Positions 34,994 to 47,200 of a stretch of 64,000 bases of DNA are shown one piece after another. The DNA lies in assembly GCA_034439915.1 (NCBI GenBank), contig JAWXBI010000131.1:1-64000 (forward strand), written 5' to 3'. The stretch comes from JADJLQ01 sp034439915 (GTDB taxonomy: Bacteria > Bacteroidota > Bacteroidia > Chitinophagales > Saprospiraceae). The position numbers and the translations under genes were made by a program. Every line of letters begins with the position of its first letter. Positions within the stretch are counted from its first letter, which is position 1. Under the pieces are notes generated by a model, which was given only the letters and a program-made list of their open reading frames with translations, was not told where the DNA came from and made no database searches.

Positions 34994-36070
34994 TTATTTA
35001 GTGATACAGGCCGCTTGTATAATTTCATTCGAAGCATCGTGATTGATTTTACCCTCTTTAATTAACGTATGGAGGAAATTCAAATAATTATTGCTGAGTA
35101 AAAAACTGGCGTCGATGGAAACGGTATCTGCCAATTGGCTGCTGCCGACCACCGTGATACCATGATGGTTTATGGATTTTTGATCCTCTGTCACTTCACA
35201 ATTGCCCCCGGTAGACGAAGCTAAATCGATAATTACCGATCCGACTCTCATTTTCTCCAGGGTGTTTGCAGTTATGAGTACTGGTGCTTTTTTGCCCCGG
35301 ATCTGGGCGGTGCATATCACCACGTCTGCTTTGGACGCTTTTTCCTGGACCATTTGCCTTTGCCTTTGCAGAAAGTCTTCACTTTGTTCAACCGCATAAC
35401 CACCGGCGGATTTTTCATCTCTGGCTCCTTCTACTTCGACAAATTTGGCCCCAAGGCTCTCCACTTCTTCTTTCACTGCCTTTCGGGTATCGAACACTTC
35501 AACTACAGCTCCAAGCCTCCTTGCCGTGGCAATAGCTTGCAAACCAGCTACTCCGGCACCCAATACCAATACTTTGGCTGGTTTTACGGTACCGCTTGCA
35601 GTCATCAGCATAGGAAAATATCTGGGCAACAAGGTTGCCGCCATCAAAACCGCTTTATAACCCGCAATGGATGCCATGGACGAGAGTACATCCATCGATT
35701 GTGCTAAACTGCTCCTGGGAATCATATCCAGAGAATAGGCATGGAGTTCCTTTGATTTATAAGGTGCCTCAATCCCCGGAGTCTGATAGGGAGCAAACAT
35801 AGAAACGAGTACTGTACCGGGTCTGATGAATTCAAGGTCTTGTAAAGACGGGGGCAAGGCACTCAATAGGATGTCGGATTGATTAAGGACAGTATTTCTA
35901 TCTTCAAATCTGACTTTTCCCCCAAAAATTTTATCCGGAAGCGATGCGGCATCGCCACTTCCTTTTTCTACCAATAACAGGCATGGTATTTTGAGGTATT
36001 TATCAACGGTTTCGGGTACTAAAGCTATTCTGGGGTCGCCTTTACTTGAAATTATCCCAACATTCAACAT
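34994..36070 (-). CDS. pntA: NAD(P) transhydrogenase subunit alpha part 1
   Basis: A 358-residue soluble NAD(H)-binding subunit (domain I). It is related to alanine dehydrogenase: VLGAGVAGLQAIATARRLGA is the Rossmann glycine motif, followed by VEVFDTRKAVKEEV. With the two genes downstream it forms the three-subunit transhydrogenase arrangement, rather than the two-gene form of enterobacteria. Confidence 0.95.
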   Translation of the reverse strand: MLNVGIISSKGDPRIALVPETVDKYLKIPCLLLVEKGSGDAASLPDKIFGGKVRFEDRNTVLNQSDILLSALPPSLQDLEFIRPGTVLVSMFAPYQTPGIEAPYKSKELHAYSLDMIPRSSLAQSMDVLSSMASIAGYKAVLMAATLLPRYFPMLMTASGTVKPAKVLVLGAGVAGLQAIATARRLGAVVEVFDTRKAVKEEVESLGAKFVEVEGARDEKSAGGYAVEQSEDFLQRQRQMVQEKASKADVVICTAQIRGKKAPVLITANTLEKMRVGSVIIDLASSTGGNCEVTEDQKSINHHGITVVGSSQLADTVSIDASFLLSNNYLNFLHTLIKEGKINHDASNEIIQAACITK

Positions 36071-36099
36071 GCTCTGTATAGATTGTAAAAAAAACAGCG

Positions 36100-36107
36100 C
36101 AAAGATA
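36100..36107 (-). promoter_or_regulatory. -7 promoter box of the pnt operon
   Basis: On the minus strand the bases read TATCTTTG, an exact TAnnTTTG box, about 30 nt before the pntA1 start. A clear -33 TTG is not seen. Confidence 0.55.
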
Positions 36108-36171
36108 TAAAATTTATACGCTAAAGCGGTTTAGTTTGGCATTGAGGAGAAGGTTGTGCATAAGATAAGTT

Positions 36172-37989
36172 CTATTCTTCTTCACTGAAATCCGGATGAA
36201 AGTACTGGTACACCTGCTCTGCTTTTTTTTTGCCGATCAGCGGACTCAATGCAGCCTGATCCGCTTCCTGTACCCTGGCCATAGATCCAAAATGTTTGAG
36301 CAGTACTTCTGCGGATTTTTTGGCGATTCCCGGTATATCGGTCAATCCCGTAGTGAGAAAGGAGCGTGATCGCTGGTCCCGGTGAAATCGAATGGCAAAT
36401 CGATGGGCTTCATTCCGGATTTTCTGGATGACTTTCAGGGACTCTGATTTTTTATCAATATAGAGCGGTACCGGGTCATTGGGGAAATAAATCTCTTCCA
36501 GTCTTTTGGCAATACCCACGACTTTGATGGTTTTGTCCAGGCCAAGACGGGTAATGCTCTCCATGGCTGCACTTAACTGGCCCTTGCCTCCATCGATTAC
36601 TACCAGGTCGGGTAAGGGTTTTAATTCATCGACCAGCCGTCGGTACCGGCGGTAAACAATTTCGGCCATGGAAGCAAAATCATCTGGCCCTTCTACGGAT
36701 TTTACATTATAATGCCGGTAGTCGTTTTTTGAAGGTTTGGCATTTTTAAAAACTACACATGCTGCGACCGGATTAGATCCCTGAATATTTGAATTGTCAA
36801 AACATTCAATGTATGCCGGTTCTTTTTCCATTCGCAGGTCAATTTTAAGGGTATTGAGTATACGCTGGACTGCTATAGGTTTTTTGGTGTTCGATACAAT
36901 TTCGCTTTTCTTTTGCAGGATATAATACCGCAGGTTTTTCTGAGATAGCTCCAGTAATTTTTTTTTGTCACCGCGTTGAGGAAAAACTACCCTGATCTCC
37001 TTATTGTTAATATGGATGGGAAACGGAACGATGATTTCATCGGCAATACTGGAAAACGTATCGCGGCATTCCAAAATAGCATAGGCCAGCAGGGTTTCCT
37101 GATCATCGTCCAGGTTTTTTTCCATCTCGAAAGTATGGGAATTAATCAATGCCCCTTTGATAATCCTCAGGTAGTTTACGGTAGCTTCCTTATCATCGAT
37201 TTGGATGCTGAATACATCTACATCACCAATACTGGAATGGACCACCATGGACCTGGATTGATAGTCATTAAATGCGTCCAATCGTATTTTATAAGCATGG
37301 GCAGCTTCAAAGTCCAGGATTTCCGCCGTTCGATCCATTTGTGTCTGTAAATACAATTTGGCATCACCAAAATTCCCATTCAATATGTTCCGGATTTGTT
37401 TGATGCGCGCATCATAATCGGGTTGAGTTTCATACGCTTCGCAAGGCCCCAGGCAATTTTTAATATGATATTCGAGGCAAACTTTAAACTTTTTTTTGGC
37501 AATGTTTTCCTCGGTCAGGAGCAAGGTGCAATTGCGGATAGGGAATAACGATTTGATAAAATCCAGTACGATTTCGGCTTTGTATTTTGAGGTATAGGGA
37601 CCGAAATAATCCGATCCGTCCCGGTAAATCCGGCGGGTAAAATAGATCCTTGGAAACCGTTCTTTTTTAATACAGATGAAAGCGTAGGTTTTACCATCTT
37701 TCAGGCTGACATTATATCGGGGCTGGTGGTTTTTTATCAGTGTACTTTCCAGTAACAGAGCATCATGTTCGGTTTCAACCACGAGGTATTCCAATCGTTC
37801 AGCATGGCGTACCATGGAGATCGTTTTGAAACTGTGACTTTTAGAATCCGTAAAATAGGAGGTGGTTCGCTTGAATAAATTTTTTGCTTTGCCAACATAA
37901 ATAATTGATCCTTTTCCATCCATAAATTTATAGATCCCGGGTTGTTCAGGTATCAGGGGTTGTATCAATTTAAATGTATCCCGGTTCAT
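36172..37989 (-). CDS. uvrC: Excinuclease ABC subunit C
   Basis: A 605-residue nucleotide-excision-repair nuclease. Domains in order: GIY-YIG endonuclease (about 14-95, QPGIYKFMDGKGSIIYVGKA), a cysteine-rich region (CLEYHIKNCLGPCEAY), the UVR domain (about 190-240), the RNase H-like domain with ECFDNSNIQGSNPVAACVVF and LVVIDGGKGQL, and a helix-hairpin-helix end (TDIPGIAKKSAEVLLKHFG). Its start overlaps the stop of the oxidoreductase gene before it by 4 nt (ATGA). Confidence 0.97.
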   Translation of the reverse strand: MNRDTFKLIQPLIPEQPGIYKFMDGKGSIIYVGKAKNLFKRTTSYFTDSKSHSFKTISMVRHAERLEYLVVETEHDALLLESTLIKNHQPRYNVSLKDGKTYAFICIKKERFPRIYFTRRIYRDGSDYFGPYTSKYKAEIVLDFIKSLFPIRNCTLLLTEENIAKKKFKVCLEYHIKNCLGPCEAYETQPDYDARIKQIRNILNGNFGDAKLYLQTQMDRTAEILDFEAAHAYKIRLDAFNDYQSRSMVVHSSIGDVDVFSIQIDDKEATVNYLRIIKGALINSHTFEMEKNLDDDQETLLAYAILECRDTFSSIADEIIVPFPIHINNKEIRVVFPQRGDKKKLLELSQKNLRYYILQKKSEIVSNTKKPIAVQRILNTLKIDLRMEKEPAYIECFDNSNIQGSNPVAACVVFKNAKPSKNDYRHYNVKSVEGPDDFASMAEIVYRRYRRLVDELKPLPDLVVIDGGKGQLSAAMESITRLGLDKTIKVVGIAKRLEEIYFPNDPVPLYIDKKSESLKVIQKIRNEAHRFAIRFHRDQRSRSFLTTGLTDIPGIAKKSAEVLLKHFGSMARVQEADQAALSPLIGKKKAEQVYQYFHPDFSEEE

Positions 37990-39191
37990 ACTCGTTTAGA
38001 ATAATTGTATATCAGTTGATCTATAAGGTGCCCGCTGACGGGAGCCAGTGAAAGGCCCAGCATACCATGCCCGGTATTGAGGAAAACATTTTCTAAAGGC
38101 TCCAAACGCGAAATTAAGGGTAAACCAGTAGCCGATAATGGACGGAACCCAAACCAGGGGGTAATTGATTTCAATTTGGCCTGTTGGTAATCGGGCAGGT
38201 AAGTTTCTATAGTATTTAATATGCCTTCGATACGTCCGGATAAAATCCTGTTGTTGATACCGGCCAATTCCATCGTCCCCCCAAGCCTCAACGCCTTACC
38301 CATCGGTGTGACAGCAACCCGGCCTTCTACCAGGATCATAGGCGTAGTAAATTGAGGTTGTGCATCTTCGAGTGTGATGTTGTATCCCTTGCCGCCTTCG
38401 AGGTTCAATTGACCACCGGCAAGGCGCGCCAGTTCACCGCTCCATGCACCGGCCGCCAGAATAAATGCATCGGCACCAATTTCGCCTGCAGTTGTGGTGA
38501 TATGGCGTATGGTCCTATTTTTTTTATTAAAGTGCAGGACCTTGCTATTTGGCCTCCATTCCACCTTGTCCTTCAGATACGATATTAACCCTTTCATCAG
38601 TTCCCCGGGATGGAGGTGCATGTCATCCAAATAATGCACACCCCCCAGGGCGTTGATCCGGACGCCTGGATTTATTTTTTCCAGTTCATTAAAATTTAAT
38701 ACTTGGACCTTCATTCCCAGTCTTTCACCTTTTTTGGACATTTCAATTTCCTCGGATAAACCATGAGCCGTATTGCATGCCATGATGATGCCTTTTGGAT
38801 ATAACTTAAAGTCAAGGGCATTGCCAGCCAGTCCGGAATATAATAACCTGGACCAAAACAATAAGGAAGATAAGGGGCCGATAGAGTTTTGGACATGGCT
38901 CTTTGTAGCGTGACTGAAAAACTGAACTCCCCACTTTAAAAAATCGGCATCCCACCTTGGTTTCAGGTAAAAAGGGCTGGTATCCTTAAACATCCATTTT
39001 ATACTCTGGCGAACAACTCCGGGAGCAGCCAAAGGAATAAAATGGCTGGGACAAATCATTCCGGCATTTCCATATGAAGCTCCCTGATCGAACCCATGCT
39101 GATCAACCAGGACGACCTCATGCCCGGATTGAACCAGGTAATAGGCACTGAACAATCCGATTACACCACCACCAAGGATACCAATACGCAT
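37986..39191 (-). CDS. FAD-dependent D-amino-acid/hydroxyproline dehydrogenase, DadA-like
   Basis: A 401-residue flavoprotein of the DAO/DadA family. The FAD-binding motif GILGGGVIGLFSAYYL is at the N-terminus, with VVLVDQHGFDQGASYGNAGMI after it. The C-terminal GHGMLGLSLAPVSG is also typical. It lies 9 nt downstream of a hydroxyproline-epimerase gene. It is therefore probably the dehydrogenase that oxidises cis-4-hydroxy-D-proline, feeding electrons to the respiratory chain. Substrate assignment is from context. Confidence 0.85.
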   Translation of the reverse strand: MRIGILGGGVIGLFSAYYLVQSGHEVVLVDQHGFDQGASYGNAGMICPSHFIPLAAPGVVRQSIKWMFKDTSPFYLKPRWDADFLKWGVQFFSHATKSHVQNSIGPLSSLLFWSRLLYSGLAGNALDFKLYPKGIIMACNTAHGLSEEIEMSKKGERLGMKVQVLNFNELEKINPGVRINALGGVHYLDDMHLHPGELMKGLISYLKDKVEWRPNSKVLHFNKKNRTIRHITTTAGEIGADAFILAAGAWSGELARLAGGQLNLEGGKGYNITLEDAQPQFTTPMILVEGRVAVTPMGKALRLGGTMELAGINNRILSGRIEGILNTIETYLPDYQQAKLKSITPWFGFRPLSATGLPLISRLEPLENVFLNTGHGMLGLSLAPVSGHLIDQLIYNYSKRV

Positions 39192-39200
39192 GAGGCAAAA

Positions 39201-40199
39201 CTACAAAACCTGAAAGCCATGTGCATAAGGGTCGTCATCATCGATGAATAGGGTATTGAACCCCGTGATTTTAGCCCATCCTTCAATACTGGGTATAATC
39301 GCGGATTTACCATAATAATCCAGGGTGTCTTCGACCTTACCTCTAAAAACACTGTGGATGATACTCTCATGGATAAAATAATCTTCTTTTTTTAACTTAC
39401 CCTGAGCAGCCCATTGTGCCATCCGCGCCGAAGTACCAGTGCCACAGGGTGACCGGTCGATCGCTTTATCACCATAGAATACCGCGTTCCGGGCATGGGA
39501 TGATTTTTCTCTTGGTTTGCCTGCCCAGAGTATATGAGAGCAGGAATTAATAGTAGCATCCACCGGATGATGGAAGGTGCGCAAGGCATTGATATTGTTC
39601 CTGAGTATGGGGCTCCACTGAATGAGCTGGCCTGCTGAATAAGACTCAATTCCATTAAACCCGGCTTGATAGTCCACGATAGCATAGAAATTACCCCCGT
39701 AAGCCACGTCTACTTTTATCATTCCGAGCGTAGGACATTCGACAGCGAGGTTTGAAACTTCCAGGTAAGATGGCACATTGGTCAGCTTTACCGAACTGAC
39801 CTTGTCGTTAACCATTACATAATCAATCAGGACCAGGCCGGCCGGTGCTTCCATTCGGACCTTACCCGGGATTTTTGGTTTGATTAGTCCGTGTTCGATC
39901 CCTATGGTAATGGTACCAATGGTGCCGTGACCGCACATGGGAAGGCATCCACTGGTTTCAATAAATAAAACCGCTACATCGTTTGCAGGATCATGCGGAG
40001 GGTACAATATACTTCCGCTCATCATGTCATGTCCCCGTGGCTCAAACATCAGTCCCTTGCGGATCCAGTCAAATTCTTTCAGGAAATGCTGGCGTTTCTC
40101 ACTCATATTGTTCCCATACAAGGCGGGTCCGCCACCGGCAACCAGGCGCACCGGGTTACCACAGGTGTGGGCATCGATACAAAAAAAACTTTGTCGCAT
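39201..40199 (-). CDS. 4-hydroxyproline epimerase / proline racemase family
   Basis: A 332-residue enzyme of the proline racemase family. Both catalytic cysteines are present: Cys89 in LPMCGHGTIG and Cys252 in DRSPCGTGTS. This fits epimerases rather than the Thr/Cys trans-3-hydroxyproline dehydratases. The substrate loop after the second cysteine and the neighbouring DadA-like gene suggest conversion of trans-4-hydroxy-L-proline to the cis-D form. It is the first gene of a leftward three-gene set ending in uvrC. Confidence 0.88.
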   Translation of the reverse strand: MRQSFFCIDAHTCGNPVRLVAGGGPALYGNNMSEKRQHFLKEFDWIRKGLMFEPRGHDMMSGSILYPPHDPANDVAVLFIETSGCLPMCGHGTIGTITIGIEHGLIKPKIPGKVRMEAPAGLVLIDYVMVNDKVSSVKLTNVPSYLEVSNLAVECPTLGMIKVDVAYGGNFYAIVDYQAGFNGIESYSAGQLIQWSPILRNNINALRTFHHPVDATINSCSHILWAGKPREKSSHARNAVFYGDKAIDRSPCGTGTSARMAQWAAQGKLKKEDYFIHESIIHSVFRGKVEDTLDYYGKSAIIPSIEGWAKITGFNTLFIDDDDPYAHGFQVL

Positions 40200-40516
40200 G
40201 AGGGTTATTGGGGAATCCGTTTAGAATACAAATAGATCAGCTTCATTTATCTTTCTTTTTAGCAAGGGGTTTTTAATGGGTCCACCGGTTTTTGACTTTT
40301 TTGACGCAGACCAATCAAAAGTAGCACCAGGTAAACCAGCATTAAACGGGTTGATTTCACGATGGATTTTCTTCAAATTTAGTCATTCGGCTTTTACTCC
40401 GTTTGGGAAAATCAAGAGGGATAAATCCAATTTGCAAAGGTGTGGAACAAATTTCAGCGAGATGAATATTATTTGCAATTTTGCAGCCTGGACCAATAAA
40501 TATATAAAAAACTTAA
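40200..40516. other. Divergent intergenic region without recognisable gene
   Basis: It separates the leftward epimerase operon from ruvA. No plausible coding sequence is seen. CAATTTTG (40476-40483) is a one-mismatch -7 box for ruvA. CAAATAGA (40229-40236) is a one-mismatch minus-strand box (TCTATTTG) for the epimerase operon. Confidence 0.4.
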
Positions 40517-41110
40517 ATGTATTATTATTTGAAGGGAAAACTGACCGCCGTGCATCCTACCATGGCGGTGATCGATTGTGGCGGAATAGGTTTTCATGTG
40601 CACATTAGTCTTCATACCTACGGTCAGATCGATAAAAAGGAGGAGGTGTTGTTGTATACCCATCTGGCTATCAAGGAAGATGCCCATGTATTGTATGGAT
40701 TTGCCCATCTGGATGAGAAAATATTGTTTCAACAACTCATATCCGTCAGCGGGGTAGGCACCGGCACTGCCCAGTTGATCTTATCCGCAATCACCCCCGA
40801 TGCTATCAAAATGGCTATCCTGCGGGAGGATGACCTGACCTTTAAATCCATCAAGGGTATAGGTGAAAAAACAGCCAAGCGTATTATCCTGGACCTCAAA
40901 GATAAAATTGGCAAAGAAGGAGATCAGAAATCAATTGTGCCCGGCCCGGCATATCACAATACTTTGATGGGTGAAGCGTTATCTGCATTAGTTGCTTTGG
41001 GATTTCAACGACAGAAAAGCCAACAGGTACTGTCGGGTATACTTCAAAAGCAAACTATTCAGAGCGTGGAAGAGCTGATTAAACAGGCATTGAAACAGTT
41101 GTCATCATAA
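40517..41110 (+). CDS. ruvA: Holliday junction DNA helicase subunit RuvA
   Basis: A 197-residue protein that binds four-way junctions and loads RuvB. It has an N-terminal OB domain (MYYYLKGKLTAVHPTMAVID), two helix-hairpin-helix motifs (SVSGVGTGTAQLIL and SIKGIGEKTAKRIILDLKDK) and a C-terminal RuvB-binding domain. The ruvA-sprA adjacency is conserved in the phylum. Confidence 0.96.
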   Translation: MYYYLKGKLTAVHPTMAVIDCGGIGFHVHISLHTYGQIDKKEEVLLYTHLAIKEDAHVLYGFAHLDEKILFQQLISVSGVGTGTAQLILSAITPDAIKMAILREDDLTFKSIKGIGEKTAKRIILDLKDKIGKEGDQKSIVPGPAYHNTLMGEALSALVALGFQRQKSQQVLSGILQKQTIQSVEELIKQALKQLSS

Positions 41111-41267
41111 ATTTTTTAAGGGGTCATATTAATATTGAAATTAATGCATAACTATTTTTAAATTAGAAAGTTATTATTATTTTCGCCACTGACAATTGTG
41201 AAACCAACTACCTCAATAACACATAAAATTCGATATGCCCCACAGGGGCTCTCGGTGAACCATTAAA

Positions 41268-44200
41268 ATGAAGTCTGTACACTTTATTGTAATTTCTATT
41301 TTTTCTGTTTTAGGTATTGCAGACTCCCTGGGTAACCGTACTCTATTCACTGGTTCAAACATTAAGGAATATTTAACGGCAAAACCCGATACTACTCCTG
41401 CCCAGAAAATCAGACTTCCTCAAGACAAACAAGACCCTATTTCCCTTAAGGATCCTTCTTCCATAGAAAAAGAAATTCAATACGATCCGGAAACCAACCG
41501 CTATATCATCACCGAGCGGATTGGGTCAGACTACATCAACAGTTCTTCTATGACTTTTGAAGAATATGTGAAATATAAAAACAAACAACTCGAACAACAA
41601 TATTTTAATCAACTCGCCGGGACTACCTCCTCCAATCAGACCACCGGTAAAGACCCCGTGGACAAAATTGATGTCAAAAAAACACTCATTGACCGTTTGT
41701 TTGGAGGAAATACAGTGGAAATAAAACCACAGGGAAATGTCGACCTCACCTTTGGTGCCAATTATCAGAATGTAAGAAACCCCTCGCTCACAATTCGACA
41801 GCAACGCCAGACCAACTTTGATTTCGATATGAACATTCAAATGAATCTTCAGGGAAAAATCGGAGAAAAGCTGAATCTGAATACCAGCTACAACAGTCAG
41901 GCTACTTTTGATTTTGACAATGTGATGAAACTGAATTACAACAGTGACCAGTTCAGTGAAGATGAAATACTTAAAAAAATTGATGCAGGGGATGTCAGTC
42001 TCCCGCTTCGTACCAGTTTAATCCAGGGGGCTCAGAAATTGTTTGGAGTTAAAGCGGAGACTCAGTTTGGGCATTTGAGGCTGACCGGTATAGCTTCCCA
42101 ATCGCGGACTCAACAACAACGCATCAACCTGCAGGGAGGCGCTTTAGTGCAGGATTTTGAAATTCAGGGCGATGAGTACGACGAAAATCAACATTATTTT
42201 CTTGGTCATTATTTCCGGAATACGTTTGAAGGGGCTATGGTTCGGTTGCCCTACATCAGTACCCTCGCAAAAATAGATCTCACCAGCTTACAGGTCTGGA
42301 TCAGCCCGGACCCCAGGGACATCAACAATCTGCGGCAGGTGGTTGCCTTTTCCGACCTCGGCGAATATGACCGCATGAATAATCCGAATGCGGATTTCTG
42401 GAGAATGGGGGTCACACCGGTCATTGATATGACCACCAATCAAAAACTTCCAACCAACGGAACAAATCGGATCTATCAACAATTTATAGCAGATCCCAAC
42501 TTAAGACAAACCGACAAAGTAGTCAGCGGGCTTCAAAGGCCCCCTTTCAATTTTACAATAGGCCGTGATTTTGAGGTTTTCAAAGGCAAATTGCTGGATC
42601 CGCGTGATTTTACTGTCCATCCGGATCTGGGGTTTATTTCATTCAGACGCACCGTTCGCCCCAGTGATATCGTGGCGATTTCGTATAAATATACTTTTAA
42701 CGGTAAAGCTTACAAGGTGGGAGAATTTACCCAGGAAGTTGCCCCGGATTCGCTCAATGTCATTGTCACCAAATTGGTAAAACCCAGGTCAAACCGGGTA
42801 GATATCCCAATCTGGGACCTGATGATGAAGAATTTTTATTCTCTCCGGTCTTTTGGAATCAGCGAAGAAGACTTTAAACTGGACATTTTGTTTGATGACC
42901 CGGGTGCTGGTGAAAAAAGGTTTTTGCCTGAGACCGAATTAAAAAGTATCCCTTTACTCAACTTACTTAACCTCGACAAATTAAATAAACAACGGGACCC
43001 ATTTCCGGATGGCGTCTTTGATTTTGTACCGGGTTTGACTATAGACCCCCAAAACGGTAAAATGATGTTTCCCGTGCTGGAACCTTTTGGGCAAAGCCTC
43101 GGCAGGAAAATCTCAGATCCGGACTTGAGGAAAAAATATGTATTCCAACAATTGTATGATTCCACTAAAACACAATCTTTAAATTTCCCCGAAGCCAATC
43201 GTTATATCATTCGGGGCGAATATAAATCAGCCAACGGTGGTGACGTGGCACTTAATTCATTTAATATCCCACAGGGATCCGTAAGGGTCAAAGCAGGCGC
43301 ACAGGAATTGAGTCCAAGCCAATATGAAATAGATTATCAAACAGGCCGGGTGCGGGTTACAGACCCGGCGATCCTGAGTTCAGGAGTGCCGGTGACCATT
43401 GATTATGAAGACAATTCCTTGTTTGGTTTTAATAACAACAGGACTATGTTTGGTTTGCGTGGGGAATATGAATTTAATAAACACCTTTCGCTGGGTGGCA
43501 CAGTAATGCGGTTGTTTGAGAGGCCTTATACGCAAAAAGTCAACATCGGCGAGGACCCGATCAATAATGCGATTTATGGATTGGACCTGGTCTACAATAA
43601 CGAAGCTCCCTGGATTACCAGATTATTGGACAGATTACCCCTGTTATCAACCAAAGAACCATCGAAAATTTCATTTTTGGGAGAAGCTGCTGCCTTAAGG
43701 CCTGGTCACTCCAAAGCGATCAACCAGGGGAAAGACAAGGGAGGTACAGCTTATATCGATGATTTTGAAGGAAGCACCAGCAGTCAGGACCTGGGAACTC
43801 AGATCAATTTGTGGTTTCCCGCCAGTACCCCTTCCAGTAAGAGATTCAGGGAAGGCGGTCCGGATAATTCCAATACTACTTTTCCATTTGTCAACAGGGC
43901 TAAATTAAGCTGGTACAGGGTCGACCGGAGGGTACGAAACGGAAATGAAGATGCCTATTCGGTAGGTATTAATATCACCGAATTATTTCCCAATCGAAAT
44001 ATCGGGCCTGGGCTCAATAATGAATTATATACGTTTAATATGCATTTTAACCCTGCAGAACGGGGGCCATATAATTTTGATGTACCCGGTGGCACACCCT
44101 ATTCGGCAGGTTTGGACCAGAATGGAAAACTGAGGAGTCCAACTTCCAGATGGGGGGGGATACAACGCGGTCTGTATAATACCGACTTTGAAGCAGCTAA

Positions 44201-47200
44201 TATTGAAACGATAGAATTTTGGGTACTCAATCCCTTCATGCCTAAATCAGACGGGTCGCCCATAACACGTGGCGGCAACCTATACATCAACCTGGGTGAT
44301 ATCACCGAAGATATTATGCGCGATGGTCAACTCTATTTTGAAAATGGACTGCCCACGACCCAAAACAAGACCCGTGTTGACACCACAGCCTGGGGTAGGG
44401 TGCCGTTGGTACAAAGTATAACCCGGGCACACAATAATGACCCTGAGATCCTGAAACAACAGGACCTCGGATTCGATGGTCTGGATGATGACGGCGAACG
44501 CCAGTATTTTGCCGATTATTTACAAAAAGTACAATCACTCAACCCCCTGGTGTTTGAAAGAATCAGGGAAGACCCGTCGAACGATAATTATAAATATTTT
44601 AATGATGAATCTTTTGCACCCACCGATGATATTTATACCCGGTATAAAGACTGGAACAATCCGCAGGGCAACAGCAGTTTCACCGAATTGACCGGTACCG
44701 AAGCCAAAAACTATACCCAATATCCCGAGTCGGAAGACATAAATGATGACAACGCTTTTGACCAGAGTGAAGCATATTATGAATACCGTGTCCCGATGTT
44801 TCCCGATAATGCGGGTGGCATGGCAATTAATAAATATATCACCGATACCATTTCCGGACCAGGAGGGCGTATCTGGTACCGGGTAAAAATTCCTTTGGAA
44901 AGCCCGGATACAACCGTAGGATCGATCAGTGGACTCAGGAACATCCGTTTTATCCGCATGTTTATGGCGGATTTTGACCAATCGGTCACCCTTCGAATGA
45001 ATGCCATCGATATGGTCAGGAACCAATGGCGTCGTTACCGGTTGCCTTTGTGCGCGAGTGATGATATAGATGACAATTTTAAATTTGATATTAATGATGT
45101 CAATATTGAAGAAAACAGTCAACGGTTCCCTATACCTTATGTAGTCCCGGCAGGGATTCAACGAGAAAATTCCATAGGGCCTTTTCCGTATTTGTTGCAA
45201 AATGAACAATCTATCGCATTGACGGTCAAAGACCTCAAAGGGGGTTGCGCCTCCGCAGTCTATAAAACCATCCGGATGGATATGAGGAATTATGAAAGTA
45301 TACGCATGTTTGTTCATGCCGATTCCCCGGAAAATTTATCCAAACAAGAATTCACCACTTTTGTCCGGATAGGAAGTGATTTTACCAATAATTATTATGA
45401 ATATCAGATTCCGACTATTCTCAGTAAACGCGAGCTGGTAATACCGGGCCAGGAGTCGAGTGAAATCTGGAAAGTGGAAAACGAACTCAACCTTGAACTG
45501 CAAGCCTTTGTCAATCTGAAAAAGGAACGAAATTTAAATAATGCTCCGCTCGACCAGGAATATAAGATCCCTGATCCTAAAAATCCGGACAGGATGATGG
45601 TTGTTGTGGGCAATCCAACATTGGGTAAAATCAAACAAGTGATGTTGGGCATGAGGTTCCCGGTGCGCAGCGCTATGGAGCACGCGGCCGATGTTTGGTT
45701 TAATGAATTGCGTTTAAACGGGATCAATGAGCAGGGCGGATATGGCGCGATAGGCAGGCTGGATATCCAATTGGCTGATCTGGGTGATATGTCCATTAGC
45801 GGTAATCTTAACTCCATTGGTTGGGGCGCATTAGACCAGAAAGTCCTGGAAAGGCGTCAGGAAGACCTCAAACAATTTGATATCAATTCCAATCTCGAAC
45901 TCGGTAAATTTTTACCGTCTAAATGGGGAATAAAAATCCCGCTGTATACCCAGTTTAGTGTAAATACCAGTTCACCCAAATTCGATCCTTACGATCTGGA
46001 TATAAAACTTAAAGAAAAACTGGTGGAATCCCGTAGCAGCACTGAGAGAGATAGTATCCGGACTCAGGCCCAGGATTATGAAGCCATACGAAGTATCAAT
46101 TTTACCAATGTCAGGAAAGAACGGACAGGAGACAGCAAACCCGCGCCCTGGGATATTTCAAATTTTAGTTTCAATTATTCGTTTACACAAAACACCAATC
46201 ACGATCCGATTGTGGAAGAAGATCAGGAAAATGTTTATAAAGGAGGTTTTAATTATGTTTTTGCCCGGCAGGCTAAATACTTCACTCCATTTAAAAAACT
46301 GACCAAAAACGATAAACTCATCCGGTTTATCACCCAGTTCAACATCAACCCCCTGCCCAATAGTTTTTCTTTTTCTACCGGTCTTGACCGCAGATACGGC
46401 ACCCGGGCCTTCCGGTTTTCTACCCCTGAATACGGCACTTCAATTACTAAATTGTTTTATTGGGACCGCAAATACAATTTACAGTGGGACCTGACCCAAT
46501 CGCTCAAATTTTCTTTTAATGCTTCCAACAATTCAGCCATCGATGAACTGGCTGTGATGGATAGCCTGGGCAGAGTAGATCCCAATTATGATGAGAAAAG
46601 GAATAAAGAACTCATTTGGGAGAACATCCGTCGCCTGGGTCGCCCCAAAAATTATATGCATAATTATAATGCCAGTTATAATTTACCGACCCGTCATATA
46701 CCCTTGATGGACTGGATACAGGTTACAGCACAGGGCAGCGGTACTTTTGCCTGGTTGGCCGGATCCGAAAACGTCGTTGACTTTTTAGGCAATGTGATTC
46801 AAAATAGTCAAACCCGGCAGCTTTCAGCAAACCTCAATTTTGATGCCCTGTATGATAAATGGAGTTATCTGCAAAAAATAAATCAACCGGCTGGTCAGAG
46901 CACTACCACCCCCCGTACCCGGGACAGGACTGCACCCCAGCCCGGGGCGCCTCAACCTGCCACCAGAGAAAAGAAAGATCGACAGCCATCCTGGATCGAG
47001 CGGCTATTGATCCGTCCGTTAATGAGTTTGCGCAAAGGCAGATTAACTTATAGTGAAAATCTGGCTTCACTGGTACCTGGGTTCAAAGCCTTACCAAAAT
47101 ATCTTGGGTTAGCCAATGGGTTTGGTGATCCGGGTTGGGCCTATGTATTAGGTATGGACCCGACACAAACCTGGTTGGATGAGATCGGCCGCAGAGGTAT

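Noticed and set aside
44535..45317. A 260-codon open frame on the minus strand
   Set aside because: It lies fully inside sprA, which is well supported. The translation has no recognisable domain and is typical antisense shadow.
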